Positions 8,006 to 18,191 are shown, numbered from the stretch's first letter. The stretch is 35,027 nt of DNA from Myxococcales bacterium (GCA_007119175.1 SKQC01000115.1:1-35027); one strand, 5' to 3'. The notes: a model not told the origin generated them from the letters alone. Made by a program: numbers and translations.

Positions 8006-11000
8006 TACATCGCCCGCCGGTACTCGCCGCCGACCTCGTAGAGAGTATGCGAGATTTGTCCCAGGCTGGCGTAGCGCACTGTCGTCATCAATTCGGCGAA
8101 GATATTTCCGCCCTCCAATGCTACCTGGCGCAATCGCTCTAATGCGGCCTCGCTTTCGTCGGCGTTGCGCTCAATAAAGGTCTGAAGATTGTCGAGCTGG
8201 GTTTGTTTTTCATCGTCCGTAGAGCGAATCAATTCCAGCTCTTCTGGCGCGTTCTCTTCCTGTCCCTCCGGGGCAAGGAACGTATTGACGCCGATGACAG
8301 GCCTTTCTCCGGAGTGCTTTTTGCGCTCGTAGAGCATCGACTCTTCCTGAATTTTGCTGCGCTGATACTGGTTTTCCATTGCTCCCAGCACGCCTCCACG
8401 CCGACTCAGGCTCTCGAATTCCGTGAGCACCGCCTCCTCTACTAAATCGGTCAGCTCATCGACGATAAAGGCTCCCTGCTGGGGATTTTCATTCTTCGCC
8501 AATCCGAACTCGCGGTTGATGATGAGCTGAATCGCCATCGCCCGGCGCACACTCTCTTCGGTCGGTGTGGTGATCGCCTCGTCGAAGGCGTTGGTGTGCA
8601 GGCTATTGCAGTTGTCGAATAGCGCCAGCAATGCCTGCAAGGTGGTGCGTATATCGTTGAATTGAATCTCCTGAGCGTGCAGTGACCGACCGGAGGTCTG
8701 GATATGGTATTTCAGCCGCTGCGAACGTCTATTCGCCCCGTATTTCTCGCGCATCGCCACCGACCAGATCCGACGCGCCACCCTTCCCAGCACCGTGTAC
8801 TCGGGATCCATTCCGTTGGAGAAAAAATACGACAGATTGGGAGCGAAGTCGTCGATATCCATCCCGCGGGACAGATAATATTCGACGTACGTAAATCCAT
8901 TGGCCAACGTAAACGCCAATTGGCTTATCGGATTCGCCCCGGCCTCGGCAATATGATAGCCGCTAATTGAGACCGAGTAGTAATTTCGCACCTCTTTTTC
9001 GACGAAATATTGCTGAATATCGCCCATCATTTTGAGGGCGAATTCAGTGGAGAAAATGCAGGTATTCTGGGCCTGATCTTCTTTGAGAATATCGGCCTGC
9101 ACCGTCCCGCGGACGCGCTGAAGTGTTCGATCGCGGATCTCGTCGAGCTCCTCCGGATCGGGCGCCCTGCCCTCTTCATCATGGAATTGATCGACCTGCT
9201 GGTCTATTGCGGCGTTTAAAAACATCGCCAGAATAATCGGCGCCGGTCCGTTGATGGTCTTCGACACGCTCGTATTGGGCGCACACAGGTCGAATCCGGC
9301 ATATAGCCGCTTCATATCGTCCAGGGTACAGATACTGACCCCGGAATTGCCCACCTTGCCGTAGATGTCGGGGCGAAGCGCCGGGTCCTCTCCGTAGAGC
9401 GTGACCGAGTCGAACGCGGTACTCAGGCGATTGGCCGACTCTCCCTCACAGAGATAGTGAAATCGCTTATTGGTCCGGTCCGGAGTGCCCTCACCGGCGA
9501 ACATTCGCTTCGGCTCTTCGTCGCGGCGCTTAAACGGAAATACGCCGGCCGTATAGGGAAAGCGACCCGGCACATTCTCCAGAAGCTGCCAGCGAACGAT
9601 ATCTCCCCAATCGCGAAACTTCGGCAGCGCCACGCGCGGGATCTTTGAGCCCGACAATGACCGCGTCACCAGCTCGAATTGCTTCGTCTTACCGCCGAGC
9701 TCCATCTCGAAGACGTCGCCGCTATAATCGTCCTGAAGTTCGTCCCAGGACTCCAATAACTCCGTTGGCTCATCGTCGAGTTCGTCCCACAACTCGTCTT
9801 GCATCTCCTCAAGCGCCGCTTGGTCATCGACCAATTCCATCGCCCCCTCGAGCTGATAGAGCTGACTGGCAATATCCGCCTGTTCCTCCACCCAACTCCG
9901 GTACTCCCGGCAGGACTCGGCAACCTCTGCGAGATAGCGCGCCCTCGAGCCGGGAATGATCGTATGGGCCCGCTCCGTCACCGGTCCGCTGGTCTCCCAC
10001 CTGGAATCCTGGAGCTCCGCGCCGACCTCTTCAGCCAGTCGGTGGTATAGCGCGGTCACTCCCGTATCGTTGAATTGGCTGGCGATAGTGCCGAAGACCG
10101 GCAACTCATCATCCGTGATATCGTAGCCAATCTGGTGGTTGCGTCGCATCTGCTTGCGCACGGCCCTGAGCGCATCTTCGCTGCCCGATTTTTCGAATTT
10201 ATTGATCACGACGAAATCGGCGTAATCGAGCATCCCGATTTTTTCGAGCTGGCTATGAGCTCCGAATTCGCTGGTCATCACGTAGATCGACTTATCGGAA
10301 TGATCGACGATATCGGCGTCGCCCTGCCCGATGCCGCTGGTCTCGATAATCACCAGGTCGAAATCGGCGCATTGGCAGATGGCGATGGCGTCGTCCAACG
10401 CATCGGCGACCTCGCCTTTGCTCTGGCGGGTGGCCAGAGAGCGCATATAGACGCGTTCGTTGCCGATGGCGTTCATCCGAATGCGATCGCCGAGTAGCGC
10501 GCCACCGCTCTTTCTGCGCGACGGATCGACGCATAATAACGCCACTCGCTGCTGCGGAAAATCCAGAAGATAGCGCCGAATCACCTCGTCGGTAAGACTG
10601 CTCTTTCCGGCTCCGCCGGTCCCCGTAATCCCCACCACGGGCGCCGGCTCCACCGGCGTCACAAGCTCCAATTCATCTCGACGACCCAGTTCGGCCATCG
10701 TAATCGCCCGCGCCAAAGCATTTGGCTTTCCGGCGCGAATTTCCTCCGCCGACGCCTCGCCCACCTCGACTACCGGATCGTAATCCGTGCATTCCAACAT
10801 ATGGTTAATCATCCCCTGAAGGCCCATCTGGCGGCCGTCTTCGGGACTAAAGATCTTGTTGACCCCATAGGCCTCGAGCTCCTCTATTTCCCGGGCGACG
10901 ATGACGCCACCGCCACCGCCGAAGACCTCGATATGCTCCGCCCCGCGCTCCTTGAGAAGGTCCACCATATATTTGAAATACTCGACGTGTCCGCCCTGAT

Positions 11001-11241
11001 AGCTGGATACGGCGATGCCCTGTGCATCCTCCTCAATCGCCGCATCCACAATATCGGCCACCGAGCGGTTATGCCCTAAATGCACCACTTCGGCACCGCT
11101 GGCCTGCAGGATTCGCCGCATCACGTTGATCGCCGCATCATGGCCGTCAAATAAGCTGGCGGCGGTCACAAAGCGAACCGGATGTTCGGGATTATACTGC
11201 TCGGGCTTTTCGGGAGGCGATGGGGCAGCAGTCGCACTCAT
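8005..11241 (-). CDS. icmF: Fused isobutyryl-CoA mutase IcmF (B12-dependent) with G-protein chaperone
   Basis: Cytosolic adenosylcobalamin enzyme of 1078 residues, the usual length of IcmF, which interconverts isobutyryl-CoA and n-butyryl-CoA and in some members acts on related branched acyl-CoAs. Order: B12-binding domain (about 20-150) with FDGHDAAIN, His34 being the expected lower cobalt ligand; MeaI-like GTPase (about 200-410) with [18 protein letters not shown] and NKFEKS; a linker; and the acyl-CoA mutase barrel from about 530 with [28 protein letters not shown] and the C-terminal NPQQGAF region. The MFAGEGTP motif marks IcmF rather than methylmalonyl-CoA mutase. The G-protein domain loads and protects the cofactor in cis. 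It stands alone with its own candidate promoter; no other catabolic gene flanks it, so pathway context is inferred from family only. Confidence 0.93.
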   Translation of the reverse strand: MSATAAPSPPEKPEQYNPEHPVRFVTAASLFDGHDAAINVMRRILQASGAEVVHLGHNRSVADIVDAAIEEDAQGIAVSSYQGGHVEYFKYMVDLLKERGAEHIEVFGGGGGVIVAREIEELEAYGVNKIFSPEDGRQMGLQGMINHMLECTDYDPVVEVGEASAEEIRAGKPNALARAITMAELGRRDELELVTPVEPAPVVGITGTGGAGKSSLTDEVIRRYLLDFPQQRVALLCVDPSRRKSGGALLGDRIRMNAIGNERVYMRSLATRQSKGEVADALDDAIAICQCADFDLVIIETSGIGQGDADIVDHSDKSIYVMTSEFGAHSQLEKIGMLDYADFVVINKFEKSGSEDALRAVRKQMRRNHQIGYDITDDELPVFGTIASQFNDTGVTALYHRLAEEVGAELQDSRWETSGPVTERAHTIIPGSRARYLAEVAESCREYRSWVEEQADIASQLYQLEGAMELVDDQAALEEMQDELWDELDDEPTELLESWDELQDDYSGDVFEMELGGKTKQFELVTRSLSGSKIPRVALPKFRDWGDIVRWQLLENVPGRFPYTAGVFPFKRRDEEPKRMFAGEGTPDRTNKRFHYLCEGESANRLSTAFDSVTLYGEDPALRPDIYGKVGNSGVSICTLDDMKRLYAGFDLCAPNTSVSKTINGPAPIILAMFLNAAIDQQVDQFHDEEGRAPDPEELDEIRDRTLQRVRGTVQADILKEDQAQNTCIFSTEFALKMMGDIQQYFVEKEVRNYYSVSISGYHIAEAGANPISQLAFTLANGFTYVEYYLSRGMDIDDFAPNLSYFFSNGMDPEYTVLGRVARRIWSVAMREKYGANRRSQRLKYHIQTSGRSLHAQEIQFNDIRTTLQALLALFDNCNSLHTNAFDEAITTPTEESVRRAMAIQLIINREFGLAKNENPQQGAFIVDELTDLVEEAVLTEFESLSRRGGVLGAMENQYQRSKIQEESMLYERKKHSGERPVIGVNTFLAPEGQEENAPEELELIRSTDDEKQTQLDNLQTFIERNADESEAALERLRQVALEGGNIFAELMTTVRYASLGQISHTLYEVGGEYRRAM

Positions 11242-11292
11242 GGCAGCTCTCTATCTTTTGGGAAACTTCATCGGGGACGGATCTCTTCGGGC

Positions 11293-11321
11293 ACTAAAGC
11301 AAAACGGCCCCGAACTGGCAA
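11293..11321 (-). promoter_or_regulatory. Candidate promoter for icmF
   Basis: On the minus strand TTGCCA (11321-11316) and TTTAGT (11298-11293) are 17 bases apart, about 50-80 bases upstream of the icmF start codon, in the gap between nfu and icmF. The -35 matches consensus at five of six bases and the -10 at four. Confidence 0.4.
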
Positions 11322-11388
11322 GCATTTCACCACACTCAGCGGTGCCTATCAGAAGCCACCGAACGGACCTCCAGGTATGACCCAAACC

Positions 11389-11958
11389 TCAAATGCTGGA
11401 GACGAGAAGCTCCGGATCGATCTCGACCTGCAATAAATTCTCGATGGCCATCAGAGTGCCCGTCACAGATGCAGGACAGGTGCCGCAGGCGCCCTCGTAG
11501 CGGATCATCAACTCATCGTCGACCAGGCCCATGATCTGCAATCCGCCGCCATCTCCCTGCAGAAACGGCAGGATATGCTCCTCCAACACTTCCTCGATCT
11601 GGGGAATCCGAGGATCGTCCATCCCCGGCCGCTCCTCTTCCTCGGCATCGAATCCGCCTCCGCCGCCGTTGACCTCGGCGCTCGCATCCTCGCGGCTCGC
11701 ATCGCGGATCGGATCGGCGATCTCGCGCAATAATTCCGCCCAATCTGCACTGCCATCCTGAGTCACCGTGATCCACCGATCGGCAAAATACACCGATATC
11801 ACGTGATCGAGAGAAAAGATCTCCTTGGCCAACGGAACCTGGGCGGCCGACTCTTCATCCTCAAAGGAATGCGTCATAAAGCCCATCGTGATCGGCTGAT
11901 CGACCACAAACTTCATGGCATCCGGATTTGGGGTGGGCTCGATCTCTACAATTTTCAT
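11389..11958 (-). CDS. nfu: Nfu/NifU-type Fe-S cluster carrier, two-domain
   Basis: 189-residue Fe-S carrier that would receive clusters from the SUF machinery and hand them to apo-proteins. Residues 1-88 resemble the Nfu N-terminal domain (MKIVEIEPTPNPDAMKF). Residues 89-115 are a Gly/Asp/Glu linker. Residues 118-189 are the NifU C-terminal domain with CGTC (Cys158, Cys161), the pair that holds the cluster between two subunits. The start is ATG 11958, with GGAGGAG seven bases upstream; the frame is open further via a TTG at 11982 but that has no better site. Last gene of the suf run, 76 bases after sufU, so probably co-transcribed. Confidence 0.9.
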   Translation of the reverse strand: MKIVEIEPTPNPDAMKFVVDQPITMGFMTHSFEDEESAAQVPLAKEIFSLDHVISVYFADRWITVTQDGSADWAELLREIADPIRDASREDASAEVNGGGGGFDAEEEERPGMDDPRIPQIEEVLEEHILPFLQGDGGGLQIMGLVDDELMIRYEGACGTCPASVTGTLMAIENLLQVEIDPELLVSSI

Positions 11959-12034
11959 GGCTCGCTCCTCCAGCAACGACAACGGCTAACGCCGCGCAAT
12001 ACGCTATAAGACCCCATTCGGTCGACCCTGCGAC

Positions 12035-12517
12035 TCACGGTGTATCTTCATTCCAGACGTCTTGCTCGCCCTCTGTCGAAATCTCGTCCTCACCCTCTAG
12101 CGCCGCGTGCAGTGCGTGAAATGGGAGCACCGCACATTTGACCCGCTGAGGCAATTGGCTGACCCCGTGAAAGACGGTCAGGTGACCCAATTCGTTATCT
12201 GATTTCGGATCGAGTTCGCCTGTAAGCATATGGCGGAACTGCTCGATCATCACTTCTGCCTCTTGAATGGTCTTGCCCTTGATGCGCACGCTCATCATCG
12301 ATGCCGCGGCCTTCGAGATGGCGCAGCCCGTGCCGTCGAAGCCCACCTTTTCGATGGTGTCGTCGTCGCCGACCACGGCGTAGATCGTATAACTGTCGCC
12401 GCATAGCGGATTGTCGCCCACGGCGAGACAGGTCGCCCCTTCCAGCTTCCCGAAATTTCTCGGGTTGCGGTTGTGGTCGAGAATCACTTCCTGATACAGG
12501 GCACGCATATCAGTCAT
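12035..12517 (-). CDS. sufU: SufU sulfur-transfer / scaffold protein
   Basis: 160 residues, SufU/IscU family. In Firmicutes SufU is a zinc protein that accepts sulfur from SufS. Ligand residues are visible: Cys39 in NPLCGD, Asp41, Cys65 in GTGCAIS and Cys128 in KCAVLPFHAL. The roughly 18-residue insertion between the second and third Cys compared with IscU (around GELDPKSDNELGHL) supports SufU over IscU. The ATG overlaps the TGA of sufS (ATGA, 12514-12517), so translation is probably coupled to sufS, its expected partner. No sufE is seen, so SufU likely fills the sulfur-acceptor role here. Confidence 0.92.
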   Translation of the reverse strand: MTDMRALYQEVILDHNRNPRNFGKLEGATCLAVGDNPLCGDSYTIYAVVGDDDTIEKVGFDGTGCAISKAAASMMSVRIKGKTIQEAEVMIEQFRHMLTGELDPKSDNELGHLTVFHGVSQLPQRVKCAVLPFHALHAALEGEDEISTEGEQDVWNEDTP

Positions 12518-13788
12518 ACGCCAAAGATCTCCTTGACCGAGTACAACCCGGCCACGAGCCGATCGATATCGGCTTCGTTATTATAAAACGCAAGCGAGGC
12601 CCGCGCTGTGGCGGGAATGCCGAGCCGATCCATGACCGGCTGTGCGCAGTGGTGGCCGGCGCGAATGGCGACCCCTTCGTTATCCAATATTGTGCCGATA
12701 TCGTGGGGGTGAACACCGTCGATATCAAAAGAGACGACGCCCGCCTTCTCAGAAGCCGTACCGAAACATCGGATACCGCCCAGGGCCTTGAGTCGTTCCG
12801 TGGTCCTCGTCAACAGCTCTGCTTCTCGCTCCGCGATTCGCGACATCCCGATATGGTCGAGATAGTCGGCGGCCGCGCCCAGCCCGATCGCCGCGGCGAT
12901 AGACGGGGTTCCGGCCTCAAATTTAAAGGGGATGTCGTTATAGGTCGTCCCCTCCCAGGTGACGCTCAAAATCATATCACCGCCGCCCTGAAAGGGCTGC
13001 ATCTCCTCCAGCCAGCGCCGCTTCGCCCACAACACCCCGATCCCGGTTGGACCGCACATCTTGTGGCCCGAAAACACATAAAAATCGGCGCCCAATGCCT
13101 GCACGTTCACCGGCATATGAGGCACGGCTTGAGCCCCGTCGACGAGCACGGGGATCTCCTTTTTATGCGCCCGATCCGTGATCTCTTTGATCGGATTTAT
13201 CGTCCCCAGGGCATTTGAGACGTGGTTAACGCACACCAATTTGACCGAGCTGTCGAGCATCTCATCGAAATCGTCGAGGATGAGCTCGCCGGCGTCGTTC
13301 ATGGGGATCACTTCCAGATTCGCCCCCTTTTCCTCACAGAGAATCTGCCAGGGGACGATATTGGAGTGGTGCTCCAATGCAGATACGACGATCGTGTCGC
13401 CCTCGTCGACGAAGGGGCGCCCGTAACCATGGGCGACGAGATTGATCCCCTCCGTGGTTCCGCTGGTGAAGATACACTCCTTGCTGCTCGGCGCGTTAAT
13501 AAAGCTCGCCACCTTCTCGCGGGCCTGATCGTAGGCATTGGTCGCCCGCTGGCTGAGGGTGTGAACTCCTCGGTGCACGTTGGAATGCTCGCCGGAGTGA
13601 TACCACACCAGGCGGTCGATGACGTCCTGCGGCATCTGACTTGACGCCGCATTATCCAGATACGCCAGCGGATGCTCGCGAATCGTCTGCTGGAGTATTG
13701 GAAATTCCTTGCGGATCTCCTCCCAGCTTCTGTCACTACTGCGCACCGGCCGTTTTTCGCTCGTCGGCAGCTCCATATCGTGCCTCAT
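12514..13788 (-). CDS. sufS: Cysteine desulfurase SufS
   Basis: PLP enzyme (424 residues) that removes sulfur from cysteine to give a persulfide and alanine, feeding Fe-S assembly. Visible: ALEHHSN (His140, stacks on PLP), DGAQAVPH, the PLP lysine in FSGHKMCGPTG (Lys243) and the catalytic Cys381 in RAGHHCAQP, in the short loop typical of the SufS (group II) class. The start at 13788 directly abuts the sufD stop and has AGGA upstream; ATG 13776 with GAGG is equally possible. Overlaps sufU by four bases. Confidence 0.95.
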   Translation of the reverse strand: MRHDMELPTSEKRPVRSSDRSWEEIRKEFPILQQTIREHPLAYLDNAASSQMPQDVIDRLVWYHSGEHSNVHRGVHTLSQRATNAYDQAREKVASFINAPSSKECIFTSGTTEGINLVAHGYGRPFVDEGDTIVVSALEHHSNIVPWQILCEEKGANLEVIPMNDAGELILDDFDEMLDSSVKLVCVNHVSNALGTINPIKEITDRAHKKEIPVLVDGAQAVPHMPVNVQALGADFYVFSGHKMCGPTGIGVLWAKRRWLEEMQPFQGGGDMILSVTWEGTTYNDIPFKFEAGTPSIAAAIGLGAAADYLDHIGMSRIAEREAELLTRTTERLKALGGIRCFGTASEKAGVVSFDIDGVHPHDIGTILDNEGVAIRAGHHCAQPVMDRLGIPATARASLAFYNNEADIDRLVAGLYSVKEIFGV

Positions 13789-15132
13789 TTAGTTCCTCGT
13801 CGTCTGCTCCATGAGAAGCCCTTCGAGCCGTGTTCGCAGGGAATCGACCTCGATATCCTCCAGGACCTCCGCGGCGAATGCGTACGTCAAAAGCGAGCGC
13901 GCCCGCTCCTCGTCCATCCCGCGAGTCATCAGGTAAAAAAGCTGGTCGTCCTGCAATTGCCCGACCGTCGCCCCGTGAGAGCAGACCACGTCGTCGGCGA
14001 AAATCTCCAACTGGGGCTTGGTATTGACCCGGGCCCGGCGGCTCAACAATAGATTCTGGTTGAGCTGATTGGAGTCGATTCGCTGAGCGTCCTCGCGAAC
14101 AAAGATCTTCCCGTTGAAAATACTATGCGCCCGGTCGTCGACGATCACCTTCTGAAGCTGATAGCTCGTCGAGTCGGGCAGCGCGTGGTCGATCGCCGTA
14201 TGGGTATCGGATACCTGTGTGCCGCCGATATAGACCAATCCGTCCAGCGTGCACTCGATGCTACTGCCATCGAAGCGCGCATAGGAGTCGTTCCGCGAAA
14301 ATGCAGCGCCCAGATTGACCGCCGTGGCCTCGTAATTCGAATTGCTTTCGAGGGTGATGATATTGCGCGCTACGTGCTGAGCTTCTTTGGAGTCTCGCTG
14401 CACTTTGACGTGGCGAACCTCGGCATTTGCCCCCAGCGAAATCTCGTCGACCACATTGTGGAAATACTCGCCGTCCACCGATGTGGCGTATTCTTCGATC
14501 ACCGTCACCTCGGCATTTTCGCCGGCGACGATGACATTTCGGGGATGAGCGGCAAAGCGCTCACCGGACCCGTCGGAGACGTACAAAAGATGAATCGGCA
14601 CCTCCACGACCGTCTCGCGCGGCACCAAAATCACAGCGCCATCCTCAAAATTCGCCCCGTTGAGATTATAAAATAGGTCGTCCTCCCAGAAATCGGCGAT
14701 GCCCACATGATCGCGCACCGCGTCCAGGTCGCCAGCCTCGCGCAATTCGCTCCAGCTCGTAACCCTTACGCCCTCGCCGAGTCCGTCGACATTTGACGCC
14801 GCCGGCTTAAACCGGCCGTTGGAAAATACCAATGTCGCCGCCTTCGCCTCCGGAATGGAGCGCTCTTTGACGAACGCCTCATCGGCCTCCGTCGCCGCCG
14901 CGCCCTCCGACAGATAAGTGGCGTTGTACAGGGACTTGAGGTTGAGAAATTTCCACTCCTCATCCTTCGGTCCCGGCACATCGAGCGTCACCAACCGCTG
15001 CAGAGCGTCTGTTCGCGACTCGCTCCACCATTGCGGCAGTCCGTCAGCGTCACGGGAATTGGAGTGATCGATAAATTGAGCGATAAACGGATGGCGAGCC
15101 ATCGTCTCTTGTTTTTTCTCGGCCAAGCTCAT
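13789..15132 (-). CDS. sufD: Fe-S assembly protein SufD
   Basis: 447-residue partner of SufB in the SufBC2D scaffold. It opens with a helical N-terminus and DEEWKFLNLKSL, a motif shared by SufD proteins, followed by the beta-helix core. The C-terminal part has CSHGATVGQLQDDQLFYLMTRGMDEERA, which contains the conserved His of SufD (about residue 385) and the SufB/SufD pairing region. Its start codon shares one base with the sufC stop (TGATG at 15134-15130), a sign of coupled translation and fixed stoichiometry. Confidence 0.94.
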   Translation of the reverse strand: MSLAEKKQETMARHPFIAQFIDHSNSRDADGLPQWWSESRTDALQRLVTLDVPGPKDEEWKFLNLKSLYNATYLSEGAAATEADEAFVKERSIPEAKAATLVFSNGRFKPAASNVDGLGEGVRVTSWSELREAGDLDAVRDHVGIADFWEDDLFYNLNGANFEDGAVILVPRETVVEVPIHLLYVSDGSGERFAAHPRNVIVAGENAEVTVIEEYATSVDGEYFHNVVDEISLGANAEVRHVKVQRDSKEAQHVARNIITLESNSNYEATAVNLGAAFSRNDSYARFDGSSIECTLDGLVYIGGTQVSDTHTAIDHALPDSTSYQLQKVIVDDRAHSIFNGKIFVREDAQRIDSNQLNQNLLLSRRARVNTKPQLEIFADDVVCSHGATVGQLQDDQLFYLMTRGMDEERARSLLTYAFAAEVLEDIEVDSLRTRLEGLLMEQTTRN

Positions 15133-15890
15133 CAGGCTGCCCCCTGCTCTTCGGTGACCCAGTCATAACCGTGCTCTTCGAGATCGATGGCGAGTTGCTT
15201 GTCGCCGGATTTAACGATCTGACCGTCGGTCATCACATGGACGTAGTCGGGCTTCACGTAGTCGAGAATCCGCTGATAATGCGTCACCAGAACCACGGCG
15301 TTGTCTTCGCCGGACAGCGAATTGATTCCGCCGGCCACCGTGCGCAACGCGTCGATATCGAGGCCGCTGTCGGTCTCGTCGAGCACTGCCAGCGTCGGCT
15401 CCAATACGGCCATCTGAAGAATCTCGTTTCGCTTTTTCTCGCCGCCCGAAAAATCGACATTTACGCTTCGATCCAAAAATTTCGGATCCATATCGACGAT
15501 CTTCATCCGCTCTCGGATATGGTCGTCAAATTGGAGCGGGTCGAGCTCGTCTTTTCCCTGCGCTTTTCGGCGCTCGTTATACGCCTGGCGCATAAATTGG
15601 GCGTTGCTGACGCCGGGAATCTCCACCGGATATTGAAAGGCCAAAAACAGCCCCGCCCGAGCGCGCTCGTCGGTATCGAGCTCCGATAGATCGTCACCTT
15701 CGAAATGAAGCGAGCCCGAGGTCACCTCATAGGCCGGATGGCCGGCGAGCACCTTAGCGAGCGTGCTTTTGCCGCTGCCGTTTGGCCCCATAATCGCGTG
15801 GACCTCTCCGGCATTCACCTCGAGATTGACACCTTTTAAGATGGGTTCATCACCGGCACGTACGTGCAGATCTTTGACTTCAAGCAGCAT
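15132..15890 (-). CDS. sufC: Fe-S assembly ATPase SufC
   Basis: Cytosolic ABC-type ATPase, 252 residues, that drives conformational change of SufB-SufD during cluster assembly. Walker [10 protein letters not shown] (about 35-43), Q-loop [14 protein letters not shown], signature [12 protein letters not shown], Walker [13 protein letters not shown] and H-loop [10 protein letters not shown] are all intact; LDETDSGLD is diagnostic for SufC. AAGGA lies eight bases before the ATG. It follows sufB after a 67-base gap. Confidence 0.96.
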   Translation of the reverse strand: MLLEVKDLHVRAGDEPILKGVNLEVNAGEVHAIMGPNGSGKSTLAKVLAGHPAYEVTSGSLHFEGDDLSELDTDERARAGLFLAFQYPVEIPGVSNAQFMRQAYNERRKAQGKDELDPLQFDDHIRERMKIVDMDPKFLDRSVNVDFSGGEKKRNEILQMAVLEPTLAVLDETDSGLDIDALRTVAGGINSLSGEDNAVVLVTHYQRILDYVKPDYVHVMTDGQIVKSGDKQLAIDLEEHGYDWVTEEQGAA

Positions 15891-15957
15891 GAATCGTTCC
15901 TTTGTTTGACTGATTTCTCTTGTGACTTTTAGATTTCTGGATCTCGATTAATCCGGC

Positions 15958-17394
15958 TCAGCCGACGCTTCCCTCGAGCTTGATGCCGAGCAATTTTCTC
16001 GCCTCAACGGCAAATTCCATCGGCAATTCGTGAAAGACGTCCTTGCAGAATCCGCTGATGATCATGGAGATGGCGTCTTCCTCGTCGATTCCGCGCTGCA
16101 GAAAATAAAACATCTGATCTTCGCCGATTCGCGACGTCGACGCCTCGTGCTCTACCTGTGCCGACGGATTGCGCACGTCGATATAGGGGAAGGTATGTGC
16201 CCCGCATCGGTCGCCGATGAGCATCGAGTCGCACTCCGAGTAATTCCTCGCCCCTTCGGCGCCGGGCATCATCTTCACCAGACCGCGGTAGCTATTCTGC
16301 GAAACCCCGGCGCTGATTCCTTTGGAGATGATCGTGCTCTTCGTATTCTCTCCGATATGCACCATCTTGGTGCCCGTATCGGCCTGCTGATGGTGGTTCG
16401 TCAGGGCCACCGAGTAGAACTCACCTACTGAATTGTCGCCCTTTAAGATGCACGATGGATATTTCCAGGTCACCGCCGAGCCGGTCTCGACCTGAGTCCA
16501 GGAGATTTTTGAGTTATCTCCCTCACACACGCCGCGCTTGGTGACAAAATTGTAGATTCCACCTTTGCCGTCTTCATCGCCGGCGTACCAATTTTGCACC
16601 GTCGAGTATTTGATCTCTGCATCTTCCAGAGCCACCAATTCCACGACCGCCGCGTGAAGCTGATTGGTGTCGAATTGCGGCGCCGTGCACCCCTCGAGAT
16701 AGCTGACATACGAGCCCTCCTCGCAGACGATGAGAGTCCGCTCGAATTGCCCCGTATCCTGCGTGTTGATCCGGAAATACGTCGACAACTCCATCGGAGA
16801 GGTCACGCCCTTGGGCACGTACACAAATGAACCGTCGCTAAAGACCGCGGAATTGAGGGCAGCGTAGAAATTGTCGGTATAGGGAACCACGCTGCCCAGG
16901 TATTTCTCCACGATCTCCGGATACTCCTCGACCGCCTCGTTGACCGAGCAGAAGATAACCCCCGCCTCGGCGAGCTGCTTTTTGAAGGTCGTGGCCACGG
17001 AGACGCTGTCGAAGACGGCGTCGACGGCCACGTTCTGCAGCATCTTCTGTTCCTGCAGGGGGATTCCCAGCTTCTCATAGGTCTCCAAAATCGCCGGATC
17101 GACCTCGTCGAGGCTGTCTTTTTTCGGCTTCTCCTTCGGCGCCGAGTAGTAGATGATGTCGTCGAAATTGGGCTTATCGTAGCTGACGTTGGCCCAATCC
17201 GGCTCCTCCATCGTCTTCCAGTGCTCAAAGGCCTTGAGGCGGAAGTCGAGCAAAAATTGCGGCTCGTCCTTGATGGCCGAAATCTTGCGGATCGTCTCCT
17301 CGTCGATTCCGGGCTCAAAGGAGTCCATCTCGACGTCGGAGGTAAATCCAGCCTCGTAGGGCTGATCCAGGAAATTTTCGATATTGCTGCTCAT
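15958..17394 (-). CDS. sufB: Fe-S assembly scaffold SufB
   Basis: 478 residues, the usual length. SufB is the main scaffold on which the cluster is built with SufC and SufD. Recognised by the [22 protein letters not shown] block, the WKYPSCIL and [12 protein letters not shown] segments, the Cys-containing [21 protein letters not shown] (about 388-408, the region of the cluster-building cysteine) and the C-terminal [27 protein letters not shown] precedes the ATG. Only 23 bases separate it from the rrf2 regulator stop, so the two are clearly co-transcribed. Confidence 0.96.
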   Translation of the reverse strand: MSSNIENFLDQPYEAGFTSDVEMDSFEPGIDEETIRKISAIKDEPQFLLDFRLKAFEHWKTMEEPDWANVSYDKPNFDDIIYYSAPKEKPKKDSLDEVDPAILETYEKLGIPLQEQKMLQNVAVDAVFDSVSVATTFKKQLAEAGVIFCSVNEAVEEYPEIVEKYLGSVVPYTDNFYAALNSAVFSDGSFVYVPKGVTSPMELSTYFRINTQDTGQFERTLIVCEEGSYVSYLEGCTAPQFDTNQLHAAVVELVALEDAEIKYSTVQNWYAGDEDGKGGIYNFVTKRGVCEGDNSKISWTQVETGSAVTWKYPSCILKGDNSVGEFYSVALTNHHQQADTGTKMVHIGENTKSTIISKGISAGVSQNSYRGLVKMMPGAEGARNYSECDSMLIGDRCGAHTFPYIDVRNPSAQVEHEASTSRIGEDQMFYFLQRGIDEEDAISMIISGFCKDVFHELPMEFAVEARKLLGIKLEGSVG

Positions 17395-17417
17395 GAGTTT
17401 CCTCTTCGATTGATTCG

Positions 17418-17900
17418 CTATTGCGTCGAAGCCAAATTCCGCTCGTGGCGCGGGAGATTCTCGGCAAGATGTCGGGCCACCACGGTGTTGTCGTTCATCA
17501 GCACCGCGAGGCTAATGCCGTCGAGAGTCTCGACGACGAAACGGGAGATATGGGCCCATACCGGGCGAATGCCGCAATTGCACCGATTGGCGCACTCGTC
17601 GAATTCGCCGGTATGCCGCTCGCAGATATCCTCGACCTCAAAGATGCCGCCGAGCACACGGATGGTATCCCCGACGGTGATCTCCTCAGGTGGGCCACTC
17701 AGGTAGTAGCCACCCTGGGCGCCTCGCCGCGATTCGACGAGTCCGCCCTTCGACAGCACCCGCAAAATCTTTTGCGTATAGGAGAGGGACAACCCCTCGA
17801 GCTCGGCAATTTCCGGAGCGGCAATCGCCTCTCCTTTTTCCTGCTCGGCGACCCGCAGCAGGCAGCGCAGGCCGTATTCTTCGAGGGCTGTGATCTTCAT
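17418..17900 (-). CDS. Rrf2-family Fe-S-sensing repressor of the suf operon
   Basis: 160-residue winged-helix regulator heading the suf operon. I take ATG 17900 ([15 protein letters not shown]), with AGGA upstream; longer readings to 18002 have no Rrf2 homology. The N-terminal helix-turn-helix (about 1-65, with [29 protein letters not shown]) is typical of Rrf2. Residues 93-109 contain Cys93, Cys103, Cys107 and Cys109 (DIC...[10 protein letters not shown]), in the place where IscR and SufR bind a cluster, though the spacing differs from IscR. The expected role, by position and family, is feedback control: with cluster bound it would repress suf, and loss of cluster would release it. The promoter and a palindrome that may be its operator lie upstream. 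Confidence 0.9.
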   Translation of the reverse strand: MKITALEEYGLRCLLRVAEQEKGEAIAAPEIAELEGLSLSYTQKILRVLSKGGLVESRRGAQGGYYLSGPPEEITVGDTIRVLGGIFEVEDICERHTGEFDECANRCNCGIRPVWAHISRFVVETLDGISLAVLMNDNTVVARHLAENLPRHERNLASTQ

Positions 17901-18039
17901 AATTCGCATCCTAAACAGGAAAACGATTGGGCGGAGTCGAGCACCGCGTCGTCGGGGTCGATAGCACACTGATTTGTAGACTTTCAAGGCCCAAACCGGC
18001 AAAAACGCACTTTATCGTGTGCTTTCCTCTCACGGTAAT

Positions 18040-18057
18040 CCATACTTTTTTGTATGG
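18040..18057. promoter_or_regulatory. Palindrome, candidate Rrf2 operator
   Basis: CCATAC-TTTTTT-GTATGG is a perfect six-base inverted repeat around a T6 core. It overlaps the -10 element of the proposed rrf2-suf promoter, which is the classic position for repression. It could also form a small hairpin. The link to the adjacent Rrf2 protein is inferred from position. Confidence 0.5.
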
Positions 18058-18077
18058 TTTCGTCGTGCGCAGGTCAA
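18049..18077 (-). promoter_or_regulatory. Candidate promoter of the rrf2-suf operon
   Basis: On the minus strand TTGACC (18077-18072) and TACAAA (18054-18049) are separated by exactly 17 bases. The transcript would begin near 18042 and have a leader of about 140 bases before the regulator ATG. The -10 half overlaps the CCATAC/GTATGG palindrome. Confidence 0.5.
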
Positions 18078-18161
18078 CATGCACACCAATAACCAAGAGA
18101 CAAGGGCTAATCTTCCCGTCACCTCCGGCGAGTGTCGCCGCGCTGGTCTCTCAATCGCCGC

Positions 18162-18191
18162 TTGAACCGCGACCGGATTTGATTGCATAAG
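18162..18191 (+). promoter_or_regulatory. Weak candidate promoter for ligA
   Basis: TTGAAC (18162-18167) and CATAAG (18186-18191) are separated by 18 bases and lie about 50 bases upstream of the ligase ATG. Each hexamer matches consensus at only four of six bases. The 341-base divergent gap 17901-18241 therefore appears to hold a suf promoter in one direction and a ligase promoter in the other; nothing else was seen in it. Confidence 0.3.

Noticed and set aside
7586-8177. Open frames across the repeat island (112, 153 and 101 residues)
   Set aside because: They are periodic translations of the 37-bp and CGCAAAG repeats, overlap one another in different frames and lack ribosome sites.
8005-11241. 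Methylmalonyl-CoA mutase large subunit
   Set aside because: B12 domain, G-protein and mutase are fused in the IcmF order, and MFAGEGTP is the IcmF form of the active-site region.
12035-12517. IscU instead of SufU
   Set aside because: The insertion between the second and third Cys and its coupling to SufS fit SufU.
17901-18002. Rrf2 regulator starting at 18002
   Set aside because: The first 34 residues lack Rrf2 similarity; ATG 17900 matches the family N-terminus and has AGGA upstream.
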